Source: Dirofilaria immitis (Eukaryota; Nematoda; Chromadorea; Rhabditida; Onchocercidae). From it: a stretch of DNA of 64,000 nt. The stretch covers positions 2,808,001 through 2,872,000 of the forward strand of contig JAKNDB010000088.1 in NCBI GenBank assembly GCA_024305405.1, given 5' to 3'. The notes under the pieces are model-generated. The model saw only the letters and a program-made list of their open reading frames with translations. It made no database searches and was not told the origin of the DNA. Below, piece after piece: positions 14,735 to 28,400 of the stretch. Position numbers and translations under genes: made by a program. Numbering within the stretch: the first letter of the stretch is position 1; every line of letters starts with the position of its first letter.

Positions 14735-15065
14735 TTCTTTTGTAGTAATTTGAAATAAAGTTATGGTTGATAAATGATAAGTTGGAATAGTTCAGATCTT
14801 GTCTTATCGGTGGTGATAACTGATAAGATGGAAAGGGTTAATTGGGATGATTTTTATCTGCTATTTATTTGCAATGATTTCGTTTAATTAATTGCTTTGC
14901 AAAATTTTTCCTTCGTGATAATTTGGAATAAAATTATCATTAGTAAGTGATAAATCCCGATTAGTAACGTTTTACCAGTTATGGCAATGATAAGATGGAA
15001 ACAGCTAATCTAGATTTTATTTTTGTTTTTATTTCATAAAATTTAATGCTTTGCAAAATTGATCA
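14735..15065. repeat. Divergent two-copy duplication, about 175-bp period
   Basis: Copy 1 (from about 14735) and copy 2 (from about 14910) share in the same order gtaatttgaaataaagttat / gataatttggaataaaatta, then gataaatgataa / gtgataaatccc, then gataagatggaaa, and a closing ttgctttgcaaaatt / tgctttgcaaaatt. Confidence 0.7.
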
Positions 15066-15514
15066 CTAATCACTTTATGTTATTGTTAATCATTACTATT
15101 TATTAAAATAGCTCAAGTTAACAAGTTAGCATTGCAATTAGAATAAATTACTAACAAATCAGAAATTTTATTAGAAATTTTTTTATATTAATTAAAAATA
15201 TATATGTGATAATTATGAATTGTGTAAGTTTATTTTTTTTTATAGTTGGGAGGAATTTTTATTTTAACTTTAATAATTACTATCTACTTATTTGTCACGG
15301 TAATTAGCATACAGATGTATTTTTAATTAGCATAAAACTTTTAATAATAACAATAAAAGCACTAAATATTTTTTAGAAGTTGTCATTCTTTACTTTTTAT
15401 TACTTCCTATTTATTCATAATTGTTTAAAATTAGATTATTAAATGACAGTCTCATTAGATTACCAGGCATTGTTATATTTCTAAATACTTAAAATAATTC
15501 TTATTTCAATTTTA

Positions 15515-15890
<376 letters not shown>

Positions 15891-18800
15891 AAGTTTTTAT
15901 TTTTATCCCTTCACTTCTACTTTATTTACTACAGGTAACAGCTTAATTGGAGTTTGATAATTAGCAATTTATATATTAATTTACAGATGCATTAAGCTGA
16001 TAATTTCTGTTAATATATTTTAAAATCTGGGCGATGGAAATGGGAAATTTTAAACCACAAATATTAAATATAAATTTCGATTTTTAATGTCTTGCCTGAA
16101 TTAAATTTTTAAATATTTATTTCAATTGTCCCAATTTCATTCCTTCTTTTTTCTTTCGAAGTTATTTCATTAATTAAACATATAATAATGATTCACTTTA
16201 TTGGAATGGAATAGAAAAACTTTTTTAAAATGAAATCGAAACATTTAAATTTTTTGAAACTAATTTTTAGCTAACGCTAAATATATAATAATGGAATAAA
16301 TCTAGATTAAAAAGCAAATTAGCTAAGTTTGACGAGGCATTAATTATTATTAATATCATTCTTTTGCAAGTGTTATAATTATCGTACATATAGTCTTATT
16401 TTATCCACGTAAATTACGTTTAATTTCACCTAAAATGTGTTGTTCATTTTTTTGCTTCATTTTATACAACTATATGATTATGTAAGTTTTTAATAATTTA
16501 GAAATGATAGAACTTGAATTAATTAATTTTGCCATAGATAAAATCCGGAATTAATTTGAATATATCGGAATGATATTTCAAATTAAATCTTAAATTTTGC
16601 TAACTCTTTCTTAAATCTTTTTTCGTCTATTACACCGCCATTAATTCCGGATTTTTGCATTCGCTTGATTTTTCCGCGATATTATTTTCATTTATAATTA
16701 ATTAAAATATTAATGCATTAATCATTTTTGCTTTAAATGAAGCGGAAAAAATAAAGGAATTGGAAGATGGAAGAGAGTTTTTTTCCAATCATAAAAAACA
16801 GAATTTTCATGAATTTCAAAAAAAATTTTTTTAAATAAGTATATATATTGAACTACCTCTATCTATCGAAGAAGAAAAAAGAAAAAAATATATTAGAGGT
16901 TATTTATAATTACTATACAATAGAGCACAAATACAGTATAACTACAGTTCCTTTGTTTTTTTCTTCTAACTGAGCAAGTGATATTGGAGTTTCAAGACTT
17001 CATATCTCATGAATGACTTTCAATTTTTGAATATCTAATTAAGGATTCATGTTAAAAGGAATTAGTTTAAGATACATTATGTTGTGAAATGTTAATTTTA
17101 CAGGACAATTACATTTACCAAAATGGATTAAATTGCCTAAATCTTTCCCATTTCGAATCATGATTTCACTGAAAATGTGCTAGTAAATGATCATGTTTTT
17201 TTGATTTATGATATGTGATAGTTCTTATCTTTACCATAAAATAGATATTGATTTTATAAGACAGCCATATTTACCAAAGCAGATCAAGTTGTCATGTTGT
17301 ATAAATGCATAAGTAAGGAAAGAATAATTATTTAAATGCTCGCTTATTTTAAATTATGATTTTTCAAATAATTGACTAACGACTGATCATTTTTCAAATT
17401 TACACATCAATAATTAAAGCGTAAATAATTATCCAAGCATGTTGTTTACTTTGAAGTATGATTTTCTTTAAAAAAAAGAGAATAATAGTCTATCAATAAT
17501 TTGATTATAATTTTTTGCCAGACTGTTATAAATAATTTTAAAGCAGAAATAATTATCCAAAATTTTTGTTCCAAAAATACATATATATATTTATAACTAA
17601 TCGTAATTTTTTTATTCTTACTTTCATTTCTAAATTTATTATTAACCTAAAAACAGTAATGATGATTGGTAATTGTTTATATGATTCAACCAAAAATTTA
17701 TTTAACAAAAAAATTTCATTTATTTTTCTTTTCGTTAATTTTTTTCTTTTCTCAATTCAATACTAAAAGTGTTAATATCATCGATTATTTTACAGCTGTA
17801 CATTGAATTTTTAAATGTTATCATTCTTCTATTGATTACCATCGAATGAATACTAACTTTATTTTTTTGAATACTAAAAAGAAAAAATTAATGAAAGTTT
17901 GGGAAAAAAAGAAGAATTAATGTATTTTTTCCTGTTTTTATTTTAAAAAAACAAAACAAGAAAAAGAAAACATGAATTTTATCATTGTATTAGTAGTGTT
18001 TTTTTCTGATTTTTCAATATTGTTATTTACATTATTAAATTTAGTAAATTATTGTCAATATTATTTGTATTATTAAATTCGAATATAATCATAAATTATA
18101 ATTATGATTAAAAGTATTTTAGAAAATGTGATATTTGATAATTTGATTTTTTCTTTAATCATAATATATTTTTATATTAATACCCATACTATAAATAATT
18201 GTTATTTATATATTAAATTTAGCAACTTATTATCAATATGTATCGCTAAACTTGAGTATTATGCGAATGATAATCTGAATTTAAATTTAATTACATTATT
18301 TAAATATTAAAATTTAGTTAGATTAAAAGACATTCTGAAAAGCTAAAAATTTAGTTATGAATATAGCAATTATATTTTGAACTCATCGCGTTATAATTAT
18401 TATTTCAAATAGTAAAAAAATTTAAAAAAAAATTTTTAAATTTAACAAATTTAAAATGATATTTAAAAAGCAAAAGATCAAAATGTTTGGAAAAGAATTT
18501 TCGAGAAAAAGAATTTTTAAAGAAATTTAGCAAATTAAAAAAACTATTTAAAAAGCGATAAATGAGAAGTGATCAACTAAACGGAGCAAGATTATTTTTG
18601 AATTTTTATTCATCAACACAAAAAAAATAAACAAAACATAAAATTAATCTTTTATGATTATATTGAATTATTGATTAATTAAATATATGAAAATTTTAGC
18701 AATTTATTTAGAAATAATTTTTGTGAAATAAAATTTTTGAAATATTCAAAGATTTACCCAAAAAATAATCAACAAATAGTTATAGAAATAATGAAAATGA

Positions 18801-19440
18801 AGCTGAAAAATCGAGCATTTTTTCAAAAATAAAAATTAAAATAAATAAATATACAAATTTAATTAATATGCTAAAATAAGAACGAAACAAAAAGAAAAAA
18901 GAAATTTCAAATTTAAATAAATTAAAATATTAAACAATTTTTTAAAGAATGAAGTATTTAATAAGAATTAGATAATTTTAAAAATTAAAAATATTAGTTA
19001 AATTTTCTAATCGATGATTTATTAATAAAAGAAGATGACAACGAAGAAGTGGGAGAAGGAGAAACAAGAAGAAGAAATAATAAAGAATGAAATAACAGAT
19101 AGGAAAGATATTGAAATGATAAATATATTTTCATGACTTTTTCATTGTTCCGTTTGTTACTACCATTATCTCTGTATATAATTTTTATTGTTAATTCATT
19201 TCATTTTATTTCAATTCAATTCAATTCATTTCATTTCAATTCTTATTTTACAAAACATTTTTTTTTAATCATTATATTATGAATGGTCTGTATAAAATAA
19301 AATTTATTAAGCGGAAAAAAGCAAAATGTATGAAAGAGGAGAAATTGAAATTCTAAAATGTTAAATCAAATTAATTATTTTATAATTTCTAAATGAATGA
19401 ATTAATTAATTAGTTAATTGATTATAAAATTATTTTAAAA
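15891..19440. other. Gene-free A/T-rich stretch
   Basis: No splice-bounded coding segment was found. Between about 17100 and 17560 there is a degenerate repeat (for example catttaccaaaatggat and catatttaccaaagcagat; aataattatccaa near 17430 and 17550). TTCAA-type pentamers run at 19193-19242. Confidence 0.5.
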
Positions 19441-19455
19441 AAGAATAAAATGTGA

Positions 19456-19456
<1 letters not shown>

Positions 19457-19494
<38 letters not shown>
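19457..19494. repeat. GA dinucleotide microsatellite
   Basis: About 18 uninterrupted GA units on the plus strand, embedded in a purine-rich region that continues to about 19600. Confidence 0.95.
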
Positions 19495-19495
<1 letters not shown>

Positions 19496-19811
19496 GAACA
19501 GCTGCAAAAATAAAAAGAAACATAAGAAAAGAAAAGAGATGAACAGAAGAAGAGAAATCGAGCAAGAAAAAGGAAAATAAAATAAAATTAACGAAAAAGG
19601 GAAAATTTGTTTTAAATAAAATTTATAATTTCATAAAATTTTATAGCTTTTTCTCTCAATTTTTGTTTTTTTCTTAATTTACATTTCTCTTTTATTTCCT
19701 CTTTTCTCTTCTTATCATATCATATCATTTATTTCTCGCTTTTTTCACTCTATTTTTTCTTTTTTTTTAGTTTTATCAAATTTCATTTTCGTTTTTTCTG
19801 TAAATTTCAAT

Positions 19812-19837
19812 TTATGCAAATATATATATTTGCATAA
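19812..19837. other. Perfect 26-bp palindrome with two inverted octamer motifs
   Basis: The two arms TTATGCAAA and TTTGCATAA flank a TATATATA centre, and every base pairs with its mirror position. Each arm contains ATGCAAAT, the classical POU-domain octamer, in opposite orientation. It could be a regulatory site, a cruciform-prone sequence, or chance helped by A/T richness. Confidence 0.6.
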
Positions 19838-19984
19838 GCTGGAAAATATATGATTAAATTATCAATATAATATATATTTATTATCTTAATAATATTTACG
19901 ATGTTATTAAGGGTATGATTAATAAATGTATTGGTTCAACAAAATCATGTTATAAAACAGGATTTATGACGTATAACGTATACA

Positions 19985-20006
19985 AACATACATACACGTA
20001 TACACC

Positions 20007-20040
<34 letters not shown>

Positions 20041-20145
20041 CACACACACATATATATATAAATGCATGTACACACACATACATACACACACACATATATA
20101 TGTATATAAATATATATACGCATATATATATATATATACATGTTG
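19985..20145. repeat. Compound CA / TA / CATA microsatellite
   Basis: Runs of cacaca, acatacacac, tatata and tgtatataaatatatata alternate across about 160 bp. The minus-strand reading frame through it (poly Tyr/Ile/Val/Cys) is an artefact. Confidence 0.95.
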
Positions 20146-20306
20146 TATATTAGGAGGTCAGAGAGAAAAAGGGAGGAAGAGAAAGAGAATGGGTGAAAAT
20201 TTTATTCAAACTACTTCTTTCTATCAATAGTTTGTCAAAAATTGTGTGTTTATATTTTAGCCATTGTTGTTAATTTAAAAATTAACAATCATCATTATGG
20301 GTATTG

Positions 20307-20745
<439 letters not shown>

Positions 20746-20875
20746 AAAAAATTTTTATACTTGTTAATCTAAGTATTGAATTACTTTGAATGATAAAATT
20801 CGACAAATGATGAGATAATATTAAACAGGATATCAACAATTATTATCAATTTGAACAAATAGTATTGTTGATATA

Positions 20876-23800
20876 ATGATACTGATCATGATAATAGTGG
20901 TAGTTATGATGATGATCGGATCGATGCATTATCATAATACAATTAATGCATTAACATTTCCGGATAATTTCGATTCATTTCTCGAAATATTATTTGAACA
21001 TGCAGAATGTTAGTTTATTTTTATTTTTTCCCACTTCACTTAAAATAAGTGACACGCATGTATGCATGCATGCATGCCTGCTTGCATGTAAGGATATTTG
21101 ATATGCATGGATGTTATTTTACATTTTACACAAATTATGCATATAATTAGGATTAGAAAATAAAAGAAGAAAATGAATAATAGTCGAATTATAGGCGAAG
21201 ATTTTCTTTCGGATAATAAATGGTCGAACGTCGGTTTACGTGATTGTAAGCCATACGTGTGTAATTTTCCACGTGAGCTTTGTAGACGACCTGTAGCAAA
21301 ATATCAGGATGAGACAAGTAATACGTGCTTTAAAATACCTGATAATGTGAATTTTTTGCTTTTTTTAAAGAACTATCAATGATAATAAATGATAATAAAA
21401 AATAAAAAAAACTTTTCATATAATTTTTACTTTTTATTGAAGATTTACAACAATATATAATACTAAAAAAAGTTCAGAAAAAGGGAAATAATAAACAAAT
21501 TAAAATTTATTGAATAAATTTGTAATTAAATATATCCTTCTAATATTTTATTTTATTCGTTTAAATTTGCATAAAGCTGAGATAATAAGCCTTTTTATTT
21601 TAATTCTTCAATTTATAATTGAATTTTTTTCGATAAAAAAATTATTTAACTTCTCAAAAAAATTTTTGCAGTGTTTGACCGCGGCAAATGATGGAATACC
21701 GTTAGCAGTAACTACTAATGCTAATTTATTTACCGATAATGAAATTAAAATTTCAAATATCATAGAATCGAAATTAACAGCAGTAACAACAACAGCTACA
21801 TCATCATCATCGTCAACCGATAAGGAATTATCATCTATTCCTATTGAAGGTATATCGAAATATATTTTTTATTTTTTTCACTTCGAATATTTAATTATAT
21901 TTTTATTTAATGCGTTTCAATTCGAATATTTGCTGCGAATTTCAATTTCATTTGAATTGATAATATATTAGTGAAATTAATTTAGTTACATCACATATAT
22001 TTCTCAAGTAATTAGTCCCGAAATGTTTGATAGCAACAAATGATATGTTAATCATTGATGTAAAACCCTTATCTTGATAATTTATAATCTAATTGGAATG
22101 TTAATTATTTCTAGTAATCAATATAGTTTAAAATGATGCGATATTAGTTTTGCCTATTTCATTTCGATTATAATTCAAATTTCCGTTTACATTAAAATTT
22201 TAAAATTTTATTTTTTTACACAATTAATTCTTAACATTTTAGATTTTTTAAAATCATTTATTACTTTCTTAAAATTTTTTTATTTAATTTAATAAATTTT
22301 GCTTATTTCACATAAATTACAATTTTTTTTAAAATTAATTCATTTCAAATCGTAAATTTTGTAATCTTTCAATTATGGAAAGTTATTGTCATATGAAATT
22401 TACTCATACAAAATTTGAGAATTATTTAAAAATTGTTAATTAAATCTAATAATAATTTTAATTTATTCGTTCTAATTTTGCAGAATTACCGACAAAACTA
22501 ATTGATAGTTCTGTTGATATTTGTAATTTGGATCAACCACAAGGAAAATTTTGTGGATTTAAAATTAAAGTTGCTTATAACAGGTTAATTTTTAAATTTT
22601 AAACGAAATTGAAATTATTGTAATTCAATTTTTGCCCCAATTATCATTTTTGCGTAATGATAAGCCACTATCCCAAAAATTACTTCATTATCAACATAAT
22701 AATAATCATGGTAATAATAATGATAACAGTAATAGTAATGATAAATAGTAATAGTAATAATCTCCTGTAATAGCTATTTTAAAATAGAATAAAAGTATCT
22801 CTAATAAAAGAGTCATCACTAACTGTTATCAGTACAAATTTTCTTTTTTCTTGCAATATAACCTTTCTGTAATTTTTTCAAAATTTTTTTAAAAAGACAA
22901 TATAAAATTTAAAATAAAAAGTGATTAAATTTATCATTAAATGTAAAAAGTATAAGAGCTTACTATAGATTTCTTTTTATCAATGATAGCCAATTCCTAG
23001 TATAATAATTTTCATTCATTAAAAATGAGGTAGAGGAAAGAAGTAATTTATAATTTTTGAAAAATTTGAAAAAATTAGTGATTCAAAAGTTGTTCATTAA
23101 TAAATATCATTGTTATATATTTTTTTTTCAGATATAATCAACGATGTGAAGAATTCTGGTTTCCAGGTTGTCGTACAATTGAAACAAATCAAAATTTATT
23201 TGATACAGTAGACGAATGTATGGAAAAGACTAAAGTTTGTAAAGGTATATAAATTTTATTTTAGTTAAAGCTGACATAAAAAAAAAAATACTTTTATTTC
23301 TAATTTACAAGTTTGATATACCTAATTTATATCAATAAGAGCAATGCTTGGTGATAATTTTGAAAAAAATTAAATTAATAAAATAATTATTAGTTAAAGA
23401 AGAAAAATATTAATTAGTTATTTCTTATTGAAATTATACAATAAAATTCGAAATAGGATAATTTTAATTGATTAAAGATGATAAGAACAGAATTTATATT
23501 CATATTGTTTTGCTAGTAAATATGAGAGAACAGAATTCTTAAGTTATTGATATGATTGAGAAATTATGTTTTCAGGTACTGGATTATTTGTACCATTCTT
23601 TACTACTCGTCATCCTGCTTCCATGATAACACCATCATCACCAATACCATTGGTAGCACCATTTTTAGCAACTACTATAGTACCTCGAGCTAAAGTACCA
23701 AGATTTACCGATAATACATCGGCAAAATCTTGGATATCATCAATAACCCGACCACCACAATTACTACCATGGTTTGGGGAATTTCGAGTGAATTGATAAA

Positions 23801-24020
23801 TCCATATGTTCGAATTATTGATCCACAACCTTCACTGAAACCAACAGTGCGGCCATATTGGCCTTCTAGTCCTTCTGGTTCCGGATCGTTACTTAGCTTA
23901 ATTTCCAACAGTATATCACAGTTTACTGGTAATGGATACGGATCGGGAGAAATAATAGATGAAGACGGTGGTGGTTTATTTCACCAAATACCTCAATTTC
24001 TTCGTTTATTACAAGGCTGA
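20876..24020 (+). CDS. Secreted Kunitz-like (BPTI-fold) protein
   Basis: Six exons join in phase: 20876-21008, 21195-21346, 21672-21849, 22484-22583, 23132-23244 and 23576-24020. Exon 1 encodes a clear signal peptide: MILIMIIVVVMMMIGSM, then a likely cleavage after INA. Exon 2 adds a Cys-rich part (DCKPYVC, ELCRRP, NTCFKIP). Exon 3 is Ser/Thr-rich. Exons 4-5 carry a divergent Kunitz domain with six Cys spaced 9-14-7-15-6, against the usual 8-15-7-12-3; the core EEFWFPGC spacing of 7 is canonical. The last part is Pro/Thr-rich and then acidic/Gly-rich, ending RLLQG. Kunitz domains usually inhibit serine proteases; with altered spacing, inhibition here is unproven. The final exon changes frame between about 23715 and 23796: the first frame stops at 23796, while the frame shifted by one base runs with coding-like composition to the TGA at 24018-24020. 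Adding one base gives about 373 residues; without it, 298. Confidence 0.75.
21053..21090. repeat. Short ATGC-type tetranucleotide repeat
   Basis: gcatgtatgcatgcatgc followed by tgcttgcatg gives about eight imperfect units. It is self-complementary and lies inside intron 1 of the Kunitz-like gene. Confidence 0.8.
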
Positions 24021-25444
24021 TGAAAGAAAAAATTTATTATTTGTATTTACAAACAACAACTATTCATTCATTTCATTTCCAATTTTATTTCCCTCGATTA
24101 CTGTATAACTACAGTATCATGATAAAATTACTGTGCGTAGATTTATTGCTGTAAATTAAGATTAAGTATTCGTTAGCTTTAGATGAAAAATATTTATAAA
24201 TTGTTTGCTGCGTAAGTTTTCCTGATTTTTTTATCGCGCATTGCTATCTTTAAATAATTGTTAATTTCAAGTAGCTAGTAAAAATTTTAAATAACCAGAT
24301 TTCAAAATTAATTTTCTAGAAATTCTTTAAACTTCTATACATTCCAAAACAAATTAGTTTTCAAAAATGTTTACACTTATAGTTTAAAAACTATTTAATT
24401 CAATTTCACATCTAATTTATGATATTTGTTAATTGAATAGGAGGAGAGGAAAATGAAAAATAAGCATTATTTGCTTTAATCCTTCCATCTAAGCTTAAAC
24501 CATGAAATTTTGTATTTAAAAGCTCTGGGATCATTTTGTACAAAATTCAAATTTAGAATACATATTTGAAATCGTTTTATTGTAAACAAACTTGTTTGCT
24601 TTTGCAAATTGAAAATATAAAGTGGTGAATGTTTAGTATCGCAGGATTTACTTGACTTTTTTCCATAAAATAAATTTGAAGTGAAAATTTTTACTTAAAT
24701 TTATTTGTCATCAATATATTGAATTCCTTTATTTACATATTTAAATATTTTTATTTTTATTTTTTGATAATAATTTGTTGACATATTTGAATGTTTTGTT
24801 TATTTTATGCATCATTACAATATTTCTGATTATTTAACTTTAAAATATGCTCAAAATAATTTTGATCTTCCAATAAATTTGTTTTCAAAAATGAAATTAA
24901 AAAAATAGTATTTTAAAATAGAAAAGAAATTATAGAAATATAATTTAAATATTAGTATAAAAATAGTAAATTTTACTATAAATTCATGATTTGTCTATTA
25001 ATTTGTAATTTAACTAATAAATAATTAACATGCATAACTTAATAATCATTATTTATCATGATAATAAAGTAATTCTGGGATTTTTGATAATATTAATTAA
25101 AATCATTATTTCATCATCATGATTATTAATAATCATTGAAAAAAATTTAAAAAGGTTGAAAAAAGATCATTCATAGTAACGATGATATATTTGCATATAT
25201 TATCATTTTTATCTTTAATTTCATTTATTAATTCTATGCTATTAAAACAATTCATCAAAATTATATTTTATTTATTTATTTTTTTGTTAATACATACATT
25301 AATAATCATGAAGATTAAAATAATAACTTTAATAAAATTAAAATTAACAACAGAAACAATGATTAATTTATTATTACTATTATTAATAAATATGTAAATA
25401 AATAAAAGAATGAATGAAAATAAGAATGATAACTAATTTTAATG
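24021..25444. other. Convergent intergenic region
   Basis: This separates the 3' ends of the plus-strand Kunitz-like gene and the minus-strand receptor gene. It is very A/T-rich. The plus-strand frame at 25182-25397 is low-complexity Ile/Leu/Lys and is judged noise. Confidence 0.6.
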
Positions 25445-28400
25445 TTAAAAAAGACCATAAATTATAGGATTAACAACGGGATTAACAACAATTAATGCAT
25501 TTAAAAATTTAGTTTATCCGCGATAATTTCATCATTTGTTACCGTATTCATCATTGCTAACATATTGTACGGTGACCATAAGACTAAATATGCAATTAAT
25601 GTCATTGCTGCTTGTCGTTTTGCTATCTAAAAAGCACAAAGACGAATAAGTTGAAGAAAAAGAAAATAAAAATTTTTATGAAAATTAATTATATCGAAAT
25701 TAATATTTTTTTAAATTTTTGAAAACATTTTTACGATAATACTTTCGAGAGAATCGAAACAAATTTGAATTGATATTTCGATTACCAAAAAAAAAAGTTG
25801 GCTAAAAGCAAAAATTAAAAGTTATTGGGAAAATTGAAAAATTTTTAAATCAAATTTTATAATATATTTTTTAGAAGATAAGAAGTAAATAAATATTATA
25901 AGGCAACGAAATTTCAATTCATATTTGCAAAAATGAGAAAAATTCCAAATCAGCTTTTATGATTAATTTTGATAAAATATGATAACAAATTTTGATTGGT
26001 ATTTCAATCAAGTAGAATACAGCTAAAAAGGAAAAGCACCAATCTTTGTAAATGAGAAAATTTTTTAAATTAAAATTTTATGAAAACATTTTACTAGACG
26101 GTTTCGTATGAATAATACAAAATTGATAAAATAAAAACTTCAATTGATATTGATATTTTGATTGTTAAAAAAGTTTGGTTAAAAAGAAAGGAAAAAATTT
26201 TGTAAAAATAAAAAAATTTTTAAATCAATTTTTATGATTAATTCTGTAAATATATGATAACTAAAGTTTTGGCATATAAATGATATTTTGATTATCAAAA
26301 ACGAAAAATTTTTTATAAATTGTCAAATACATTTCAAATATAAATTACAAGCAATGGGAAATGATTTAATTTAAATATACTAAAAAACTAAAAATTAAAT
26401 TTTAATGAATATTTTCAATTTAAATTTAGATATTGTCATGTACAGATGAAAATGATTATATATGAAAAACTAGATTAAAATTTGAGATTACTGATTGGGA
26501 CTGAACAAAATTTTAAATTTCTATTCAATTCTTTCAATTCTAATTTAATTCCTTCATTTTTTCTGATTTACATTTTGTTTATTTTAAAAGAAAAAGAAAC
26601 GAATTTTATTTTAACATCTCATCTTTCCTTCAAACTCTTCATAAATATGTTTTTGTATTATTTAGCCGAATAAATTTTAATCAAATAAAGTTATAACAAT
26701 TGCTTTGATAATCAACAATCATTGTTGAGACGGAAAAAAAGGCAGCAATAAATTCTATTCGAAATAATTCAAATTAATTAATATTGATTTAAATCATTTC
26801 GATTTTAAGTATAAATTATTTCATAATGTCATATTTTTCGCATTTGCATATCGCTAACATTTTGGTAATTCCGTTAAATTTAAAATAATCAATCGTTTGA
26901 ATTTTTATTTCTTCAAGAAAAATGGAAATAAATGATATGAAAGATAAGAAATTATTTAAATGAACTATTTTAATCGATTTCACTTTAAAAATAATACTTT
27001 ATATATAAAAAATTTATAAAATTTTTAAATTAAAAATTGCCATATTCATTCTTTAATATCAAAATTTTGATGTTGATATATTCAATATTTGTATGTAAAT
27101 TTTAAAGAGACAAGAAGCAAAAAAAATAATTAATATTTATAAAATTAATTTCATTTTGATAAGACCAGTGATAATTCAAAATCATTCAATATTATCTTTA
27201 TTCAAAAATGCTGGAACTTTGAAAAATTGTCTTCAATATTAAGATATTTTTGTCTAATCTAATATAAACACTTATTGACGTACGTGAAATGCATCGATGA
27301 AACTTCAAAAGAGACAAAAAGAAAAGTCGTTTTTTATTTTATCAATTGTGATTCTGATACGACTATTGATAATTTTATTATTTAGATGACAGCTTGACTT
27401 AAACGTAATAAATTAACAAAAATGATATATACTTAAACGCAAAAATGACTTAAACATAAAAATTATTTAGATGACAGCTTGACTTGAACGTCTCAAATTT
27501 TATTGTCTCAATTTTCATAAGTTATAAATTAATTAAATTAACAAAAATGAAATGATATATACCTTAGAAGCTTTACTTAAAGTTTGTAAAGCTAATGGAC
27601 CAATAGAGACAGCTGATTTTAATGCAACAGTGGCAGAATTATTCTCGATCGAGATTGTATGCGTATCAGTTAACGCTGACTTTACTGCTCTCACCGCCAT
27701 CTGTCTAAAAAATTAAAAACGAAAATTTAAAATAAAAAATTTATCAAATTTTATTAATAATTTTATAAACGATATAGTGAGTGTTTTATTTTTTTTCCGA
27801 TGAATTCAAGCTCTGAACCATTAAATTTAATACTAAATTTGAAATGAATAAATTTTTATTTGTTTACATCAAATTGTTATTTGGATATAATTTAATAATG
27901 AAAAATTTTTCAACAATTTTCTTTTTGCAATTCAGATTATTCGTATAATTTTCGGAGTTTTTTTGTATTTTAAATTTTCATTCGCATAATAAATTTAAAG
28001 TATAATGGAATTGTTAATTCATTTTTATGTAAAAGGAATGATAAAAAATGGAAGGAGGAAGCTTATCATTTCAATCTTTCAATTATCTTTTAGTAAATGA
28101 AAAAAATAAATAAATAAAAGTCTTTATTTTATTCTATTCACTTACGAGTTATCGTTCAAATTGCCATATTGATTGTTGCGTAATAAACGTGAAATAGTAT
28201 AAGTAATATACGAAAATCGACTAGCTGAAAATTTAAAAAATTTGAAATTAATTTAAATTACAAATAATTTTTAAACCTTCAAATGTGCTCTTTTAAAAAT
28301 TGAAAAATTTTTGAATATAAATTGTTAGCTGATTTTACTGAATTCAAAAATTTTAATAGGTATATTTGAATAGGTGTAGCAAAACTTTTATTATTGATTG

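Noticed and set aside
19950..20141. Minus-strand frame rich in Tyr, Ile, Cys and Val
   Set aside because: Translated CA/TA microsatellite.
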